Positions 10,872 through 22,333 of a DNA stretch of 64,000 nucleotides are shown piece by piece. The stretch spans positions 239,532,292-239,596,291 of the forward strand of contig CM042687.1 of the NCBI GenBank assembly GCA_023614405.1, read 5' to 3'. Every line of letters begins with the position of its first letter. Position 1 is the stretch's first letter. This DNA is from Avena insularis. Taxonomy: Eukaryota; Streptophyta; Magnoliopsida; Poales; Poaceae. The notes beneath the pieces are model-generated. The model was given only the letters and a program-made list of their open reading frames with translations, was not told the DNA's origin and searched no databases. The position numbers and the translations under genes were made by a program.

Positions 10872-13800
10872 GTGAATCATATCAATGTGGAGGAAATCCA
10901 AGTGGAGTCTGATGTTGTGGCTGGTAAGTTCAAGATTAATACCTTTCCAGCACTTATCCTTTTTTATACCGGCGCATCGCATTCATTCATTTTAAGAGCA
11001 TTTGTAGACAAAAATAAACTCCCAACTGAAACAATTGTATGCCCTATTAAAGTAAGCTCCCCATGTGGAGAGATGATAGTAAATTTTGGATGTCACCAAC
11101 TAGTCCTAGAGTTTGGAAAGTACAAGTTTCCAGTTAGTCTAATAATCCTAGAATCCCAAGGATTGGATGTAATATTAGGCATGGATTGGAAGACCCACTA
11201 TGAGGGAGTAATAGACTGTGCTAGCCGAACTGTTAAACTCACAACCCCAAAAAATAAACGGATTAGATTCAAGTCTAACTTTGAATCCAAAGGGAGTAAG
11301 CTAAATTATCTTAAGGGGGTTAGCCTAGATAGTGTACCAGTAGTAAAGGAGTACCCTGATGTGTTTTCGGAGGAATTACCGGGAATGCCACCAGATAGGG
11401 ATGTGGAGTTTCTGATTGACTTACTGCCAGGATCTGGACCCATAGCAAAGAGACCTTACAAGATCTTAGTGGATGAGTTAAAAGAGCTCAAGAAACATCT
11501 TGGAGAACAGTTGAAGAAAGGATTCATCCAACCAAGTTCTTCGTCTTGGGGTGCACCAGTTTTGTTTATTGAGAAGAAGGACAGAAGTCAAAGGCTATGC
11601 ATAGATTATCGATCACTTAACGAAGTGACCATAAAGAACAAGTATCCCCTACCCAGAATCAATGATCTCTTTGATCAGCTAGAAGGAGCTCGTGTGTTTT
11701 AAAAAATTGATCTTCGATCAGGTTACTTTCAGCTAAACATTAGAGAACAAGATATACCAAAGACTGCTTTCACCACTAGATATGGATTGTATGAGTATAC
11801 AGTGATGCCGTTTGGATTAACAAATGCACCAGCTTATTTCATGAACATGATGAACAAGGTGTTCATGGAGTTTCTTGACAAGTTTGTTGTGGTATTCATC
11901 GATGACATATTGATTTATTCCAAGAGCAATGAAGAACATGAAGAACATTTGCGTTTGATTCTTGAGAAACTCAGGGAACACAAGTTGTATGCCAAGTTCG
12001 GTAAATGTGAATTTTGGTTGAATGAAGTTGGATTTCTTGGACATATTGTGTCTGGGAATGGGATAGCTATCGATACCGCAAAGGTATCAGTTGTAACAGA
12101 GTGGGAATCTCCCAATATAGTTAAAGAAGTCCGTAGTTTCCTAGGCTTGGCAGGATACTATAGAAGGTTCATCGAGAATTTCTCGAAAGTAGCTAATCCG
12201 ATGATGGAACTACAAAAGAAAGAAAAGAAGTTTGAATGGACTGAAGCATGTGAGACCAGCTTTCAAGAGTTGAAGAAAAGATTAGTGTCAGCACCAGTGT
12301 TATGATTGCCAGATCTAGAGAAATATTTTCAAGTATATTGTGATGCATCTCACCAAGGATTGGGTGGAGTATTAATGCATGAAGGAAAAGTGGTAGCTTA
12401 TGCCTCAAGACAACTCAAAAATCATGAAGTAAACTATACTACACATGACTTAGAGTTGGCCTCTATTGTCCATGCACTAAAGACATGGAGACATTATCTA
12501 TTGGGAAAGCATTGTGAAATGTTCACCGATCACAAGAGTTTGAAATACATTTTCACATAGAAGGAACTCAACATGAGACAAAGAAGATGGCTAGAACCTA
12601 TCAAGGATTACGACCTAAGTTTGCAATACCATCCCGAGAAAGAAAATGTCGTTGACGATGCATTAAGCTGCAAGGTTTATGTGAATGGCCTTACCAAAGG
12701 AGAATTGCCAGATGATTTGAGGGCTCAATTTAAAGAGCTAAGATTGGAGATAGTGCCTGAAGGATATCTTATGTCCTTGGAAGTACAACCAACACTAATG
12801 GATAAGATTAAAGAAGCTTAAAGGTTGGACAAGGAAATAGAGGAAATCAAGAGTAAAATTGGTAAAGGAAAGGCAAAGGGATTCCATGAAGATGAACAAG
12901 GAACCTTATGGTATGGAAAGCGTATCTACATTCCACAAGATCCGGAACTTCAGAAATTGATCCTGCAAGAAGCACATAATTCACCATATTCTATTCATCC
13001 GGGCAACACCAAGATGTACATGGATGTGAAGGAAAGATTTTGGTGGAATAATCTAAAGAAGGATATCGCAAAATATATTGCCTTGTGCGATGTGTGTAGT
13101 CGAGTAAAGCCGGAGCATTAGAAACCGGCATGGTTATTACAACCACTGCCAATACCTGATTGGAAGTGGGATAAATTCGGTATGTATTTTATCACAGGAC
13201 TGCCAAGGACTAGATTTGGATACAATTCTATATGGGTTGTTGTGGATCGCTTAACAAAAGTGGTTCATTTCATACCCGTAAAGACCACCTATACAAGTGC
13301 TAAATTAGCTAAGATCTATATGAACAAGATTGTGTGTCTGCATGGAGTACCAAATAGTATTGTGTCAGATAGAGGAACTCAGTTCACTTTGCATTTTTGG
13401 CGACAACTGCATGAGTCATTGGGAACTAGACTAGAATTCAGCATTGCGTTTCACCCTCAGACTGATGGACAGACATAAAGGACCAATCAAATTTTGGAAG
13501 ATATGTTGAGAGCTTGTGCGCTAGACTATGGATCTAGTTGGGATGAAAGTCTGCCATACATAGAGTTTTCTTACAATAATAGCTATCAATCAAGCATAGA
13601 GATGGCTCTGTTTGAATTCCTTTATGGAAGGAAGTGTACTACAGAATTATTATGGAATGGAGTAGGAGAAAGAAACTTATTCAGACCAGATCTTATCAAG
13701 GAAGCCGAAGAGAAAGTCAGAATGGTAAAAGACAGATTAAAGATAGCCCAATCTCGACAAAAGAGTTATGCAGGTCCAAAACATAGAGAGGTCACCTATG

Positions 13801-14270
13801 AGGCAGGTGATAGAGCTTATATCAGAGTCTCACCACTTCGTGGTGTGAAGAGATTTGGAGTCAAAGGGAAATTGGCACCTCGTTATGTAGGACCATTCAA
13901 GATTTTGAGCCGTAAAGGATAAGTGGCATATGAGCTAGAACTACTAGAATCTCTGTCAGCAGTTCACAATGTGTTTCATGTAAGCCAGTTGAAAAAGTGT
14001 CATCCGGAGATGGAAGAAAGTTCGTTAAAAGACACTATACCACTAGAAGAAGTTCAGCTAGAGAATGATCTCACTTATGAAGAGAAACCTATCAAAATTC
14101 TCGAGACAGCATAAAGATTCACTCGTACTAAGACAATCAAGTTCTGCAAAGTATAGTGGAACCATCATACTGAGGAAGAAGCAACTTGGGAAAGAGAATA
14201 TGAGCTTCGGAAAGATCACCCTCACCTATTTGCTAGCCAATACGAATCTCGGGGGCGAGATTCACCTTAA
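10872..14270 (+). pseudogene. pol: E Pol: protease-RT-RNaseH-integrase-chromodomain, nonsense-ridden
   Basis: One frame runs to the TAA at 14268-14270, just before the polypurine tract. Domains in order: retropepsin-like protease (FYTGASHSF near 10960-10990, catalytic Asp replaced by Tyr), RT (active site [10 protein letters not shown] near 11900-11930), RNase H ([11 protein letters not shown] near 12338, intact Asp), integrase with H..H..CDVC zinc motif (about 12975-13105) and a DDE core, and a C-terminal chromodomain-like segment (TIKFCKV.., EEATWERE..). Stops lie at 10860, 11700, 12303, 12558, 12819, 13119, 13476, 13920, 14112 and 14154; I see no frameshift. The 13476 stop occupies the position of the third catalytic acid of integrase, immediately after TDGQT. 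All this shows an inactive copy of a once complete chromovirus. Confidence 0.93.
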
Positions 14271-14282
14271 GGGGGTTAGATT
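14244..14282 (+). other. E hairpin plus polypurine tract before 3' LTR
   Basis: An 8-bp perfect inverted repeat (GAATCTCG 14244-14251, CGAGATTC 14256-14263, 4-G loop) overlaps the last pol codons and is followed by TTAAGGGGGTTAGA next to the 3' LTR. Element A carries the same hairpin and a similar tract at 44830-44866 although its coding region is unrelated to pol. Confidence 0.75.
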
Positions 14283-17019
14283 TGTAACATCCCAATTTTC
14301 ATTAAACCAAAACATTCTCATTGCATTCATATCATCTTTTCATGTGTGCATTGCACAAAAAAATTCAAACTTTAAAACCTAGCAAAACCCTAGTTTTAAA
14401 ACCCCTTTATATGAAAGGGTGGAGATTTTGTTCTTATTTTTATTTTGTACCCAAAGTGTTTTGTTAGTGGTTTAGTGTGTTTGAAACACTTTTAAACACG
14501 AGGATTAACCCTCAAAATTTTGGTGAAAATTTGAAATGATTTGGAGTTCATTTGATGCTTCAAATGATTTATAGAAAATGAAAACAGAAAAAGAAAAGGG
14601 CTAAGAGGAAAAAAAAGAGAGAAGCCAGCCAGACCAACGCGGGGCCCAGTACCCCACCCCGCAGACCAACCAGCCCACCCGTCTCCCCCTCTCCCCCTCT
14701 TTTTCTCACCGCATTGTGTCGCACCCCCTCGCTGACAGGCGGGCCCCACTGCCATGACACTGTCGTGGTCAATCTCGCGCCAAAGACCCGCGCTCGCCCC
14801 TGCCGTTTCTCCCTGAATCAATTCGCGTTGAATTCTCTTGATAGGAGGCGTGATTCTCTCCCCCGAGACCTGCTACTTAACACCCACAACCCCCTCTCCA
14901 TTACCCCACCACAGCACTGACCGCTTTTTTGTCCGTGGGTGCTCTGTAGGCTCGCCTCCGTCTTTGACCGCGAGCACCCAACGCCAGGAGCAACTTCGAC
15001 GAGCTATTCTGGCCAAGCCCGTGTGCCCCTCCCTCGTCCGTGACCACCACTGCATCCACCTCATCGCCACGACCTCGGCAACCCCCTAATCCACTCCCTT
15101 TTACCCCTGGCCTCGCCGGAGCACCGTCGACAGACGCGTCACCGCCGCGCTCGCCATTTGTGCCGCTCGATTCTGGTCAGAGAGATTAGATCCACTAGAT
15201 CTAGATCTAGAGGCTAGGATTAGATCTAACGCGAAAGGGTACCGTGCAATCTGGACCACACAATCTAACTGAGATCTGACGGCGTGCGCGTGATCCGCAT
15301 GAATCGGTACCGGCCAATCAGATCACGCCGTGTGTCAGTGTTTCTGTTTTAAAATCCATATTTGATTTGTTATTTGTTCAAACTTGTAAAATTCATAACT
15401 TTTGTTCTAGAATTCATAAAAATACAAATTTGGTGTCTATGGATTCATAAAAATGTGAAATTTATTACTATGGCCTTACCTTTCTTACTTGATTCTAAAA
15501 AAGTATAGTTTTGTGCAGAGACATTTGTAGGGATATTTTGGCTATAAAAATTATTTTGTATATTATTTTTAGGTGGTTTTTGTAATCTTTAGACTTTAGA
15601 AAGTATAATTTATCTTCTGTACCGTAGAGTTTAGTTTTAAAATTGTGGCAATCATCTCATTGCATTTTTGCATACATTCATATTATTTTTGAGTGTTATA
15701 TTGATTTATGTATATTTTGTTGTTTGATTTTGTTGTGTAGATTGTGTGGATTGTGAAGTGTGTGATTGTGAGGATTGTACCTATTCTACTAGCTACCAAG
15801 GCAAGTGATATTTCATCTTATGTCCTAATATTTTACCTATTGCACTAGTATTATTTTAGTAGGACTTACATGATAGTTTCAAGTATAATGCTATGCTATG
15901 GAAATCCTATAGATTATATCTTGGTAGTATTTTCCTAAGTTAGAAGACATCGTATGATAGAATGCTTAGTCTTGCTATTAGAATTCGTGGGTGGAATTCA
16001 TATCATGATGTTATGGAAAGTTATATACTTATATATTTTTGATTAAGAGAACAACTTTTGTTAATGAAACACCTGGGTTCAATGGGACTTGTATAGATTG
16101 TGTTGAGTGGTTACTTAGGGCCCATTTCTATGGTTTACCCTGGTATCACACTTGTGGATGGCCACCCAGAAACAAAGAGATTTGAGATGTTTTGTGTTGC
16201 GAAGCTTCCAGTGCAACCACATGGCATATGGGCTCTGCCTTGACCAACTAAGTTGTGAGAACTCAGCCAGACGAACAGTGGGTGGTAGAGTTGTTAGTAT
16301 GGAACATGTCCATGGTGGTCTGAGGAATTGCTTCTAAAAAGTCTCGTCTCAATGCTTGTCGAGTCTTGTGGGGAAAGTGCACCACCTCTCGATAGGGTAA
16401 ACCTAAGTACTTTGCCGTGTCCCTGGTTATGGACAATTTTGAGCATCGAAGACATTGAAACGGTTCAAGAATCTCCTTATCCCAATTTCTCTAAGTTAAG
16501 ATAATTTGGGTGAACAAGGGTAGAGGTTCACCAATGTATATTGGTGTTTCCTTAGTGTTTTGTAAAACAAAACTTTGTATTTTCAAACTAGTAGGATAAA
16601 ACTTGCTTTTTGCAAAGCCAGCCTGATCCACACTTAGCCGTATTCATGTAGATGTTAGTCTCTACTATACAACTATGGTATCACTTGCCAATATAATTCC
16701 AACTGTATTGAACCTCTATGGCTGTAACTTATCATGTTGTAGGTTACTCTGATGGTGAGTAGGGTTACGAGTACACTCGACATTTTTGCCTGTGGCGCAT
16801 GAAGATGAAGACTTTATTTATACGCTATGTATTGAGAACTCTTTATAAGTTAGCCTTGGGATAAGTGAGTTGTAAGAACTAATATACTCCTGGAATTACG
16901 ATGTAATAATAACCATTGTATCTGTGTACGTCATCTTAAACTGTGGGTTCTAGCATTTTCGCTCCAGGGACTAGCACTGCAATCACAGGGATCTCTAACT
17001 TATTGGGTGAGATCTTACA
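14283..17019 (+). repeat. E 3' LTR (2737 bp)
   Basis: Begins TGTAACATCCC and ends GAGATCTTACA, followed by the TTGTA duplication. It lacks the MITE seen in the 5' copy and about 140 bp of its GC-rich block. The remaining sequence is closely similar to the 5' LTR with scattered substitutions. Confidence 0.94.
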
Positions 17020-17024
17020 TTGTA

Positions 17025-17741
17025 CCTATTGAATATTTCTTGGGGTGACATGGGGTGGCATCCTGAAGCTTGAGCTTTTGTGCATTCTTCATCTCATCAC
17101 ATCATTCTTCTCCTACACTTGAAAATTTCCTTCATACAAAACTTCACACAATCTTCATTAGCAACATTAGTGCATTGAAGATATTAAACCTTGGGGTTTA
17201 GTTTCAACACTGCAAAACTTTCATCAAAAACACAAGCTACTATAGAAATTCCTTTAAAAATCTCAAGTGATCAAGAAGAACTCAAAAAGAAACCGATAAA
17301 GAGGAAAATGCAAATAATGGCAGAAATCTGTCAAAACAGACCAGCAGGTAAAAACCGATTTTTTTGAAGACCTTCTGTTGATCAAATCAAGAAGTGTTGA
17401 ACTAAAGAAAGTTAGATAACAACCTGGGGCATTTACTCATAAAATTACAGATCAATCCGACATACAGATATTTTCACGAATTTTTACAGTGAAGCACAAA
17501 AATCTGTTTCGGGACAATAACTTCCCGAAATCTTACTTCCCTCTCATTAGAGGTTATTCTTGGCACAAAAACCACATAAAAAGGATAAGGAGAGGTTATT
17601 ACAGAAGTAATAACTTCCAATACTCAACAAAAGAAAATCCTAACGAAATTTGGGCTATCTCCCAATAAGTACTTTTCTTTAACGCCTTTAATTTAGGCTT
17701 GATAGTTTGAGAAGATGCTCACATAAGAAATATGAATTGAA
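17025..17741 (-). other. D noncoding internal region (proximal part)
   Basis: No gene is seen. Reverse-complemented it matches F 54600-55330, including the segment with CTAATGAGAGGGAAGTAAG and a run resembling AAAATCGGTTT. It continues D directly from 5416 after removal of E and one TTGTA. Confidence 0.8.
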
Positions 17742-18491
17742 CTAAAAGAGAGCATCAAGAAGCAAATTCAAAACACATTTAATTCTAACCCACTTCCTAT
17801 GCATAGGAATCTTGTAAAGAAACAAGTCATGAAAGCACAAAGCAACAAGCATAGGAAAGCAAAACAAGTGCAACTTCAAGACTTTCAACATAAAGAGGGG
17901 AAACTTAATATTGTTGATATACTTAAAACCATGTTTACCTCTCTCATAATAACTTTCAGTATCATCATGAATAAAATTAACAATATAACTATCACATAAA
18001 ACATTCTTATCATGAGCCACATGCATAAAATAATTATTACTTTCCACATAAGCGTAGTCATTCTTATTAATTGTAGTGGGAGCAAATTCAACAAAATAGC
18101 TATCATTATTATTCTCATCACCATAATCATCAAATATAGGAGGCATATTGTAATCATAATTAATTTTCTCCTCAATAGTAGGTGGACTGAAAATATCATA
18201 TTCATCATTGTAATCATCATATATTGGAGGTTTGGTATCATCATAAGCAATAGAATAGCTATCTTCAAAAGCTAGGGAACTAAAAAGATCATTTTCATAA
18301 AAACTAACTTCCCCAAGCTTAGACGTTTCCATAGCATTAGCAATAATGGTGTTCAAAGAATTCATACTAATAACATTTCTATTAGCATGCAAATAAAGTT
18401 CCATAGGTTTTTTAATTTTCTCTTCAAACACTTCATGTCCTAACTCATGATAAATACTATAAAGCTCTCTAATTTTGTTGTTGTTTTCCAT
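17742..18491 (-). CDS. D ORF: 249-residue acidic/Asn-Tyr-rich protein of unknown function
   Basis: An intact 250-codon frame starting MENNNKIRELYSIYHELG, about 140 bases downstream of the primer site and the only sizeable ORF in D. Residues 1-60 look helical; 75-165 are strongly acidic and rich in D, Y, N (for example IYDDYNDEYDIFSPP and a similar second block IFDDYGDENN, perhaps a degenerate duplication). Residues about 190-235 are hydrophobic with Leu/Phe/Cys and could form membrane segments. I see no zinc knuckle, protease or RT motif. It lies where gag would be in F but shows no obvious similarity. It may be a non-autonomous element's accessory protein or merely conserved sequence that remains open; that it is undamaged in an element whose LTRs have diverged is notable. 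Confidence 0.55.
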   Translation of the reverse strand: MENNNKIRELYSIYHELGHEVFEEKIKKPMELYLHANRNVISMNSLNTIIANAMETSKLGEVSFYENDLFSSLAFEDSYSIAYDDTKPPIYDDYNDEYDIFSPPTIEEKINYDYNMPPIFDDYGDENNNDSYFVEFAPTTINKNDYAYVESNNYFMHVAHDKNVLCDSYIVNFIHDDTESYYERGKHGFKYINNIKFPLFMLKVLKLHLFCFPMLVALCFHDLFLYKIPMHRKWVRIKCVLNLLLDALF

Positions 18492-18631
18492 TAAGCCTAA
18501 CTAGTGAAAACAAGAGACAAAAAGATAGGATTGAAGAATCTAAAGGAAATAACTTCGGGCACTCACACACCAGCAATAGTACTAGAAGATAGCTTAGTAG
18601 CCAGAGGATGTGAGTACCTTTTACCTTACCT

Positions 18632-18648
18632 CCCCGGCAACAGCGCCA
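18632..18648 (-). other. D primer-binding site
   Basis: On the minus strand TGGCGCTGTTGCCGGGG, 13 bases after the 5' LTR end. This sequence type is usually assigned to tRNA-Asp in Athila-like elements. F carries the near-identical TGGCGCTGTTGCC at 26283. Confidence 0.85.
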
Positions 18649-18661
18649 GAGAAGAGCTTGA

Positions 18662-20055
18662 TGTCTATGCACGCTTCTATTCTTGTAGACAGTGTTAGGC
18701 CTCCAAGTGCAGAGGTTTGTAGAATAGCAACAAGTTTCCCTTAAGTGGATCAACCAAGGTTTATCGAACTCAGGGAGGAAGTGGTCAAAGGTATCCCTCT
18801 CAAGCAACCCTGCAATCAAGATACAAGAAGTATCTTGTGTCCCCAACACACCAAATACAATTTTCAGGTGTATAGGTGCACTAGTTCGGCGAAGAGATAG
18901 TGGAATACAAGTGATATGGATGATTATAAGACAACGGTGCTAGAAAAGAGCTTGACAGGAGGAAGAGACTAAAGGCAATCTGAAATAAAGATGGCAGCAA
19001 GCAAACATGCAATAGATATAGTTGTAAACAGTGTTTCAATGCTTAGAAACAAGGCCTAGGGATCATACTTTCACTAGTGAACACTCTCATATAAATATCT
19101 TCTCTTCATGATGCTACCCTGAACTACTCTCCGGTTGGTTAACTCTAATCCATGGTAGGGCTATAACAGCACACCTCAAAGTTCGGTTTACCCATATAGA
19201 TAACCCCAACCTTATCATTTTGAGTGCTAGATGGTTCCAACAAACACCACAATTTCATAAAGATATCCAAATCAAAATATACTCATGATAAGTATTTCTA
19301 TAATCTTTATCCTAAGTGCCACACGGTATGCACGCTGTCACTTTCACACACATGGGGATAGCCGGAGATTGATTAAAGCACTTGAGTAGTAGAGTAGATC
19401 TACTTGATTACAAAGCTGATGATCACATAAAGATCACGCATAGAGAGAGAGATGAACACATATCTACCGGTAGAGCCCTTAGTCTTGAGGAAGAACTACT
19501 CCCTCCTCATCATGGGAATCAGCAACGGCGATGGAGATAGTGGTGGATATCGATGGAGATGGTTCCGGGGGTAATTCCCCATATCGGCAGGGTGCCGGAA
19601 CAGAGACTTCTATCCCCCGAATATCCCCTTCGGTGGTGGCGGCGCTACGGAACTTTTCGTGGCTGTATGCCGATTGTTTTAGGGTTTTTTTGCCTCGGGA
19701 GAATTTTATAGGCGAAAGGGGATTACACCATGTGGTGGCTCCACCTAGGGTGGGCCCGCGCCACCCTATGGTGTGCCCACCCTGGTGCCCTCCTCCGTTT
19801 CTCCTTCGGGCTCCGTGTCATGTTTGTAAAAATAGTAACTTTGGCTTTTGTCCCGTCCAATTCCGAGAATATTTCTTTACTAGCTTTTCTGAAACCACAA
19901 ACAGCAGAAAACAGGCAAATGGCACTGTGGCATATTGTCAATAGGTTAGTTCCAAAAATGTATGAAAATACCTCAAAGTGTAGACAAAGCAAAGAAAAGT
20001 TGATACTAAACAAGCATGGAACATAAAAAATAATAGATACGTTTATGACGTATCA
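18662..20055 (-). repeat. D 5' LTR (1394 bp)
   Basis: Minus-strand start TGATACGTCATAAACG at 20055 and end ..GCATAGACA at 18662. The copy is complete and supplies the 84-bp tip missing from the left LTR. GTTGG (20056-20060) is the expected target duplication; the partner lies left of the window. Confidence 0.9.
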
Positions 20056-20505
20056 GTTGGCCCCGATTCTGTAAGTGCGGCACCACAACTCATGGCTCCG
20101 CACTGTGTATTGCAATGCCATGTCGGGTGGCGCTGCACTTTAGAACTAGGGTTACATCGTGCAGCGTCCCCAGCCCTGACCCAGCCCTCACTTCTCTCCC
20201 CCATCGACCAGAACACAACGGTAGAGGCTCGGCTCCTCTCTCAAATCCCTCCTAGTGACCAAATTGGAAGCTCCTCTCTGTGGATTTTGATCCCCCAAGT
20301 GCCTAGAGGTATTCTTCCCCTTCTTTGATTTCACCCATTGAATTCTTGTTTTGTCCCATATCTTGCAAACCCTAGGTTGTTTTGTAAGATGCATGGTAGA
20401 TTGATTGGTGTTGCATTGCCATATGGGTTGGGTATTATGTTCATGGTAGCATGGGTATCTATTAAGTATGTTGACCATGGTATTGTTGTTGTGATTATCT
20501 TAGGA
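20056..20505 (+). other. MULE 5' flank/leader (no gene supported)
   Basis: About 450 bp between D and the first supported MULE codon. It is moderately GC-rich and contains short overlapping ORFs without domains. It may be the 5' leader of the transposase gene or part of the MULE terminal region; no terminal inverted repeat can be confirmed because the other end of the MULE is not in the window. Confidence 0.4.
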
Positions 20506-21531
20506 ATGGCAAGAATTGTTCGTGTTCACCATGTAGACAAGGATGACCTTTTGAGGGGTAATATAGAACCGGACTCGGACGAGCTTGATTTGGTGTTTCA
20601 GCGTACTCCAACCTATGCCGAGGTCTTGGAGCAATTGAGGATTGAATTGAAATGAATGGACCCAAATTATGTTGTTGAGTTGGAGGGAATACATAATGTT
20701 GGATTGGGAATGCATGTCCATTGGAAGACCATGTGTATCTACTCCGAGTCCCGTTGGGTTGTATAGAAGGAGGTGGTGGCCGAATCACTTGACAAAGCTC
20801 TTGAGATATTTTCCACTAAGAAGGTTGATAGTTCTTTGCACCTGCCTGGATTTGAACCATATGGCCTCCCCGTTGGATTCTAGGAGTCCTCCACCCATAA
20901 ATGAAGAGCTATTGAGTGAACCTCCTTTAACCCAAACATTGATCCCGATTTCAAAATACCAAGACGAAGTGTTAGAAGAGGACAATGATGATTGTGGGGG
21001 TGATTATGATGATGATGTTGAACTCCACAACAACAATGTTGGAGATTTGGACAAATATATCATGCAAGATGACATGGACCGCGACCTCCTGTATTCTCGA
21101 GGCTATGCATCAGACTCGAATGATGATGGTCCTGAGGAATAACTTGACGAGGAGGGGTTCACGGCTAGAGAGGCTGAAATCCACGATACCGTATTGGGGT
21201 GGGACCATCGGGTGCCTTTGTTTCGTGACCCTAGTCTCACGGATGAAGCCATGGTTGATGGTGGCAAGGGCGTAGTGCTTGGACCAAGGACAGGTTCTTA
21301 CCGAGATGACAATCACGAGAATAATGGCTTTTCCAAAGGATCAAGGTTCAAGACATTGTTGGAATTTAAGCAATGGATAAAGGACTTCTCGGTTAAGCAT
21401 CATCGTCATTACACGGTCATGCACTCGAACATGAAGAAGCATTACATGGTTAAGTGTGAGGCGGAAGGATGTCCTTGTATTATGCGTGCAAGACCATTCA
21501 AGGGAGGTCCTGATTGGCACATATCTAGTTG
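20506..21531 (+). pseudogene. MULE (MuDR-type) transposase, 5' part, broken
   Basis: N-terminal part of a Mutator-like transposase. It starts MARIVRVHHVDKDD at 20506 and shows an acidic middle (EEDNDDCGGDYDDD near 20985) and a MuDR-type DNA-binding module near 21330-21530 with FKTLLEFKQWIKDFSVKHH, a CxxxxCPC zinc-binding pair and a WHISSC end. Stops at 20653 (TGA), 20764 (TAG region) and 21140 (TAA) and one frameshift near 20840 disable it. Element C begins in the middle of the zinc module, so the catalytic DDE domain must lie to the right of the window if it survives. The sequence strongly resembles a grass MULE gene; the similarity is judged from motifs only. Confidence 0.82.
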
Positions 21532-22305
21532 TGTATCAATGCCGGGGGGATAACCCCCGGTATGGTAATAAGGGGTAAACCATTGCCTATCTTGGCTTAG
21601 GCTGAGTCAGAGAAACAACCAGCCGGGTCTTAATGGCTGGGATATGAAGCCTGTGTAAGGCCGACATCAAAAGTATGTCGGTTCGCACAGGACAAAGACG
21701 TTTATCTTGCAGGTAGCAACAAGCCAGATCTCATGAGGGAAGGCCGAGTCATGAAGGACGCGTGGAAACTTTCCGAGTAAGATCCATGAGGGACCATGGT
21801 AAAGCATGGTCAAAAGAGAAGGGCGCCGTTGGGTGACACCAAAGGAGCCGGGTGCCGCCAAAAGCAAGGAGTGACGTATAAAGCACCATATGACGACGTA
21901 GAGCTGGCGTCTATGTACGGAAGGACCGTTGGCTGTATAGCTTTGTTGACTGGGTCAGGGGCCTAGGGCTGGTCCATGACCTGGCCCGCATAGTAAGGAC
22001 CAAGATCCAAACAGTAAACCCTAGGGCCGAGGAATGTAACCTATCTATTCCCGCCGCCTATATAAGGAGGGGCATATCTAGGGTTTAGGGGATCGATCAG
22101 TAGAAAAGTAGTGCCCCAGGGCTATGCCAAAACAGCTTGAGGAGCACTTGTAAACACCAAGGAGAAATAAAACCACAAGTCTGGAGAGTTCATCATGTTC
22201 ATTGTGCACGGCAGGACCATGTAGTCCCTCCCCGGTGACCTCATGCGTCCATTCGCCCCCCAACTTAAGCCTACCCATGGCATCTACCGTGACACCACCA
22301 CGACA
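21532..22305 (+). repeat. C 5' LTR
   Basis: Ends CACCACGACA just before the primer site. The start is set at TGTATCAATGCC (21532) because MULE coding similarity stops there; a start at the TGCCGGGGGG a few bases later is possible, and the 3' LTR needed to decide is outside the window. A perfect short palindrome (CCGGGGGGATAACCCCCGG) lies at 21543-21561. Confidence 0.75.
22059..22066 (+). promoter_or_regulatory. TATA box in C LTR
   Basis: TATATAAG lies about 240 bases before the LTR end, in GCCGCCTATATAAGGAGG context, a typical LTR promoter position. Confidence 0.7.
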
Positions 22306-22307
22306 GT

Positions 22308-22324
22308 TGGCGCCCACCATGGGG
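22308..22324 (+). other. C primer-binding site
   Basis: TGGCGCCCACCATGGGG, two bases after the LTR. It matches the minus-strand primer site of element B (TGGCGCCCACCGTGGGG) at all but one position. The cognate tRNA was not identified. Confidence 0.8.
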
Positions 22325-22333
22325 CAATAAGCG

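Larger units (their letters stand above)
5422..17019 (+). mobile_element. Element E: chromovirus-type Gypsy retrotransposon with 3-kb LTRs
   Basis: Complete structure: 5' LTR 5422-8468, primer site 8471-8482, upstream coiled-coil ORF 8767-9579, gag 9811-10862, pol 10872-14270, polypurine tract about 14268-14282, 3' LTR 14283-17019. The target duplication TTGTA is present at 5417-5421 and 17020-17024. Order RT-RNaseH-integrase is Gypsy, and a chromodomain-like C terminus plus long LTRs and an initiator-Met primer site point to a Tekay/Del-like chromovirus; lineage placement is inferred from motifs, not from a tree. It is dead: at least ten in-frame stops in the pol frame and a gag frameshift. 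It inserted into element D. Confidence 0.95.
2066..20055 (-). mobile_element. Element D: Athila-like non-autonomous Gypsy element, split by E
   Basis: A minus-strand element with a 5' LTR at 18662-20055, a primer-binding site at 18632-18648, one ORF at 17742-18491, a long noncoding 3' region (17741-17025 and 5421-3381) and a 3' LTR at 3380-2066. Element E splits it at 5421/17025. Excluding E, about 6.4 kb remain. No RT, RNase H or integrase is visible, so it would need proteins in trans. Its noncoding 3' half is clearly homologous to 54500-57450 of element F (for example 17250-17600 against the reverse complement of 54780-55140), so D and F are members of one Athila-like group. This resembles the abundant Triticeae Sabrina/WHAM/Fatima group, but the family name was not verified. 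Confidence 0.88.
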
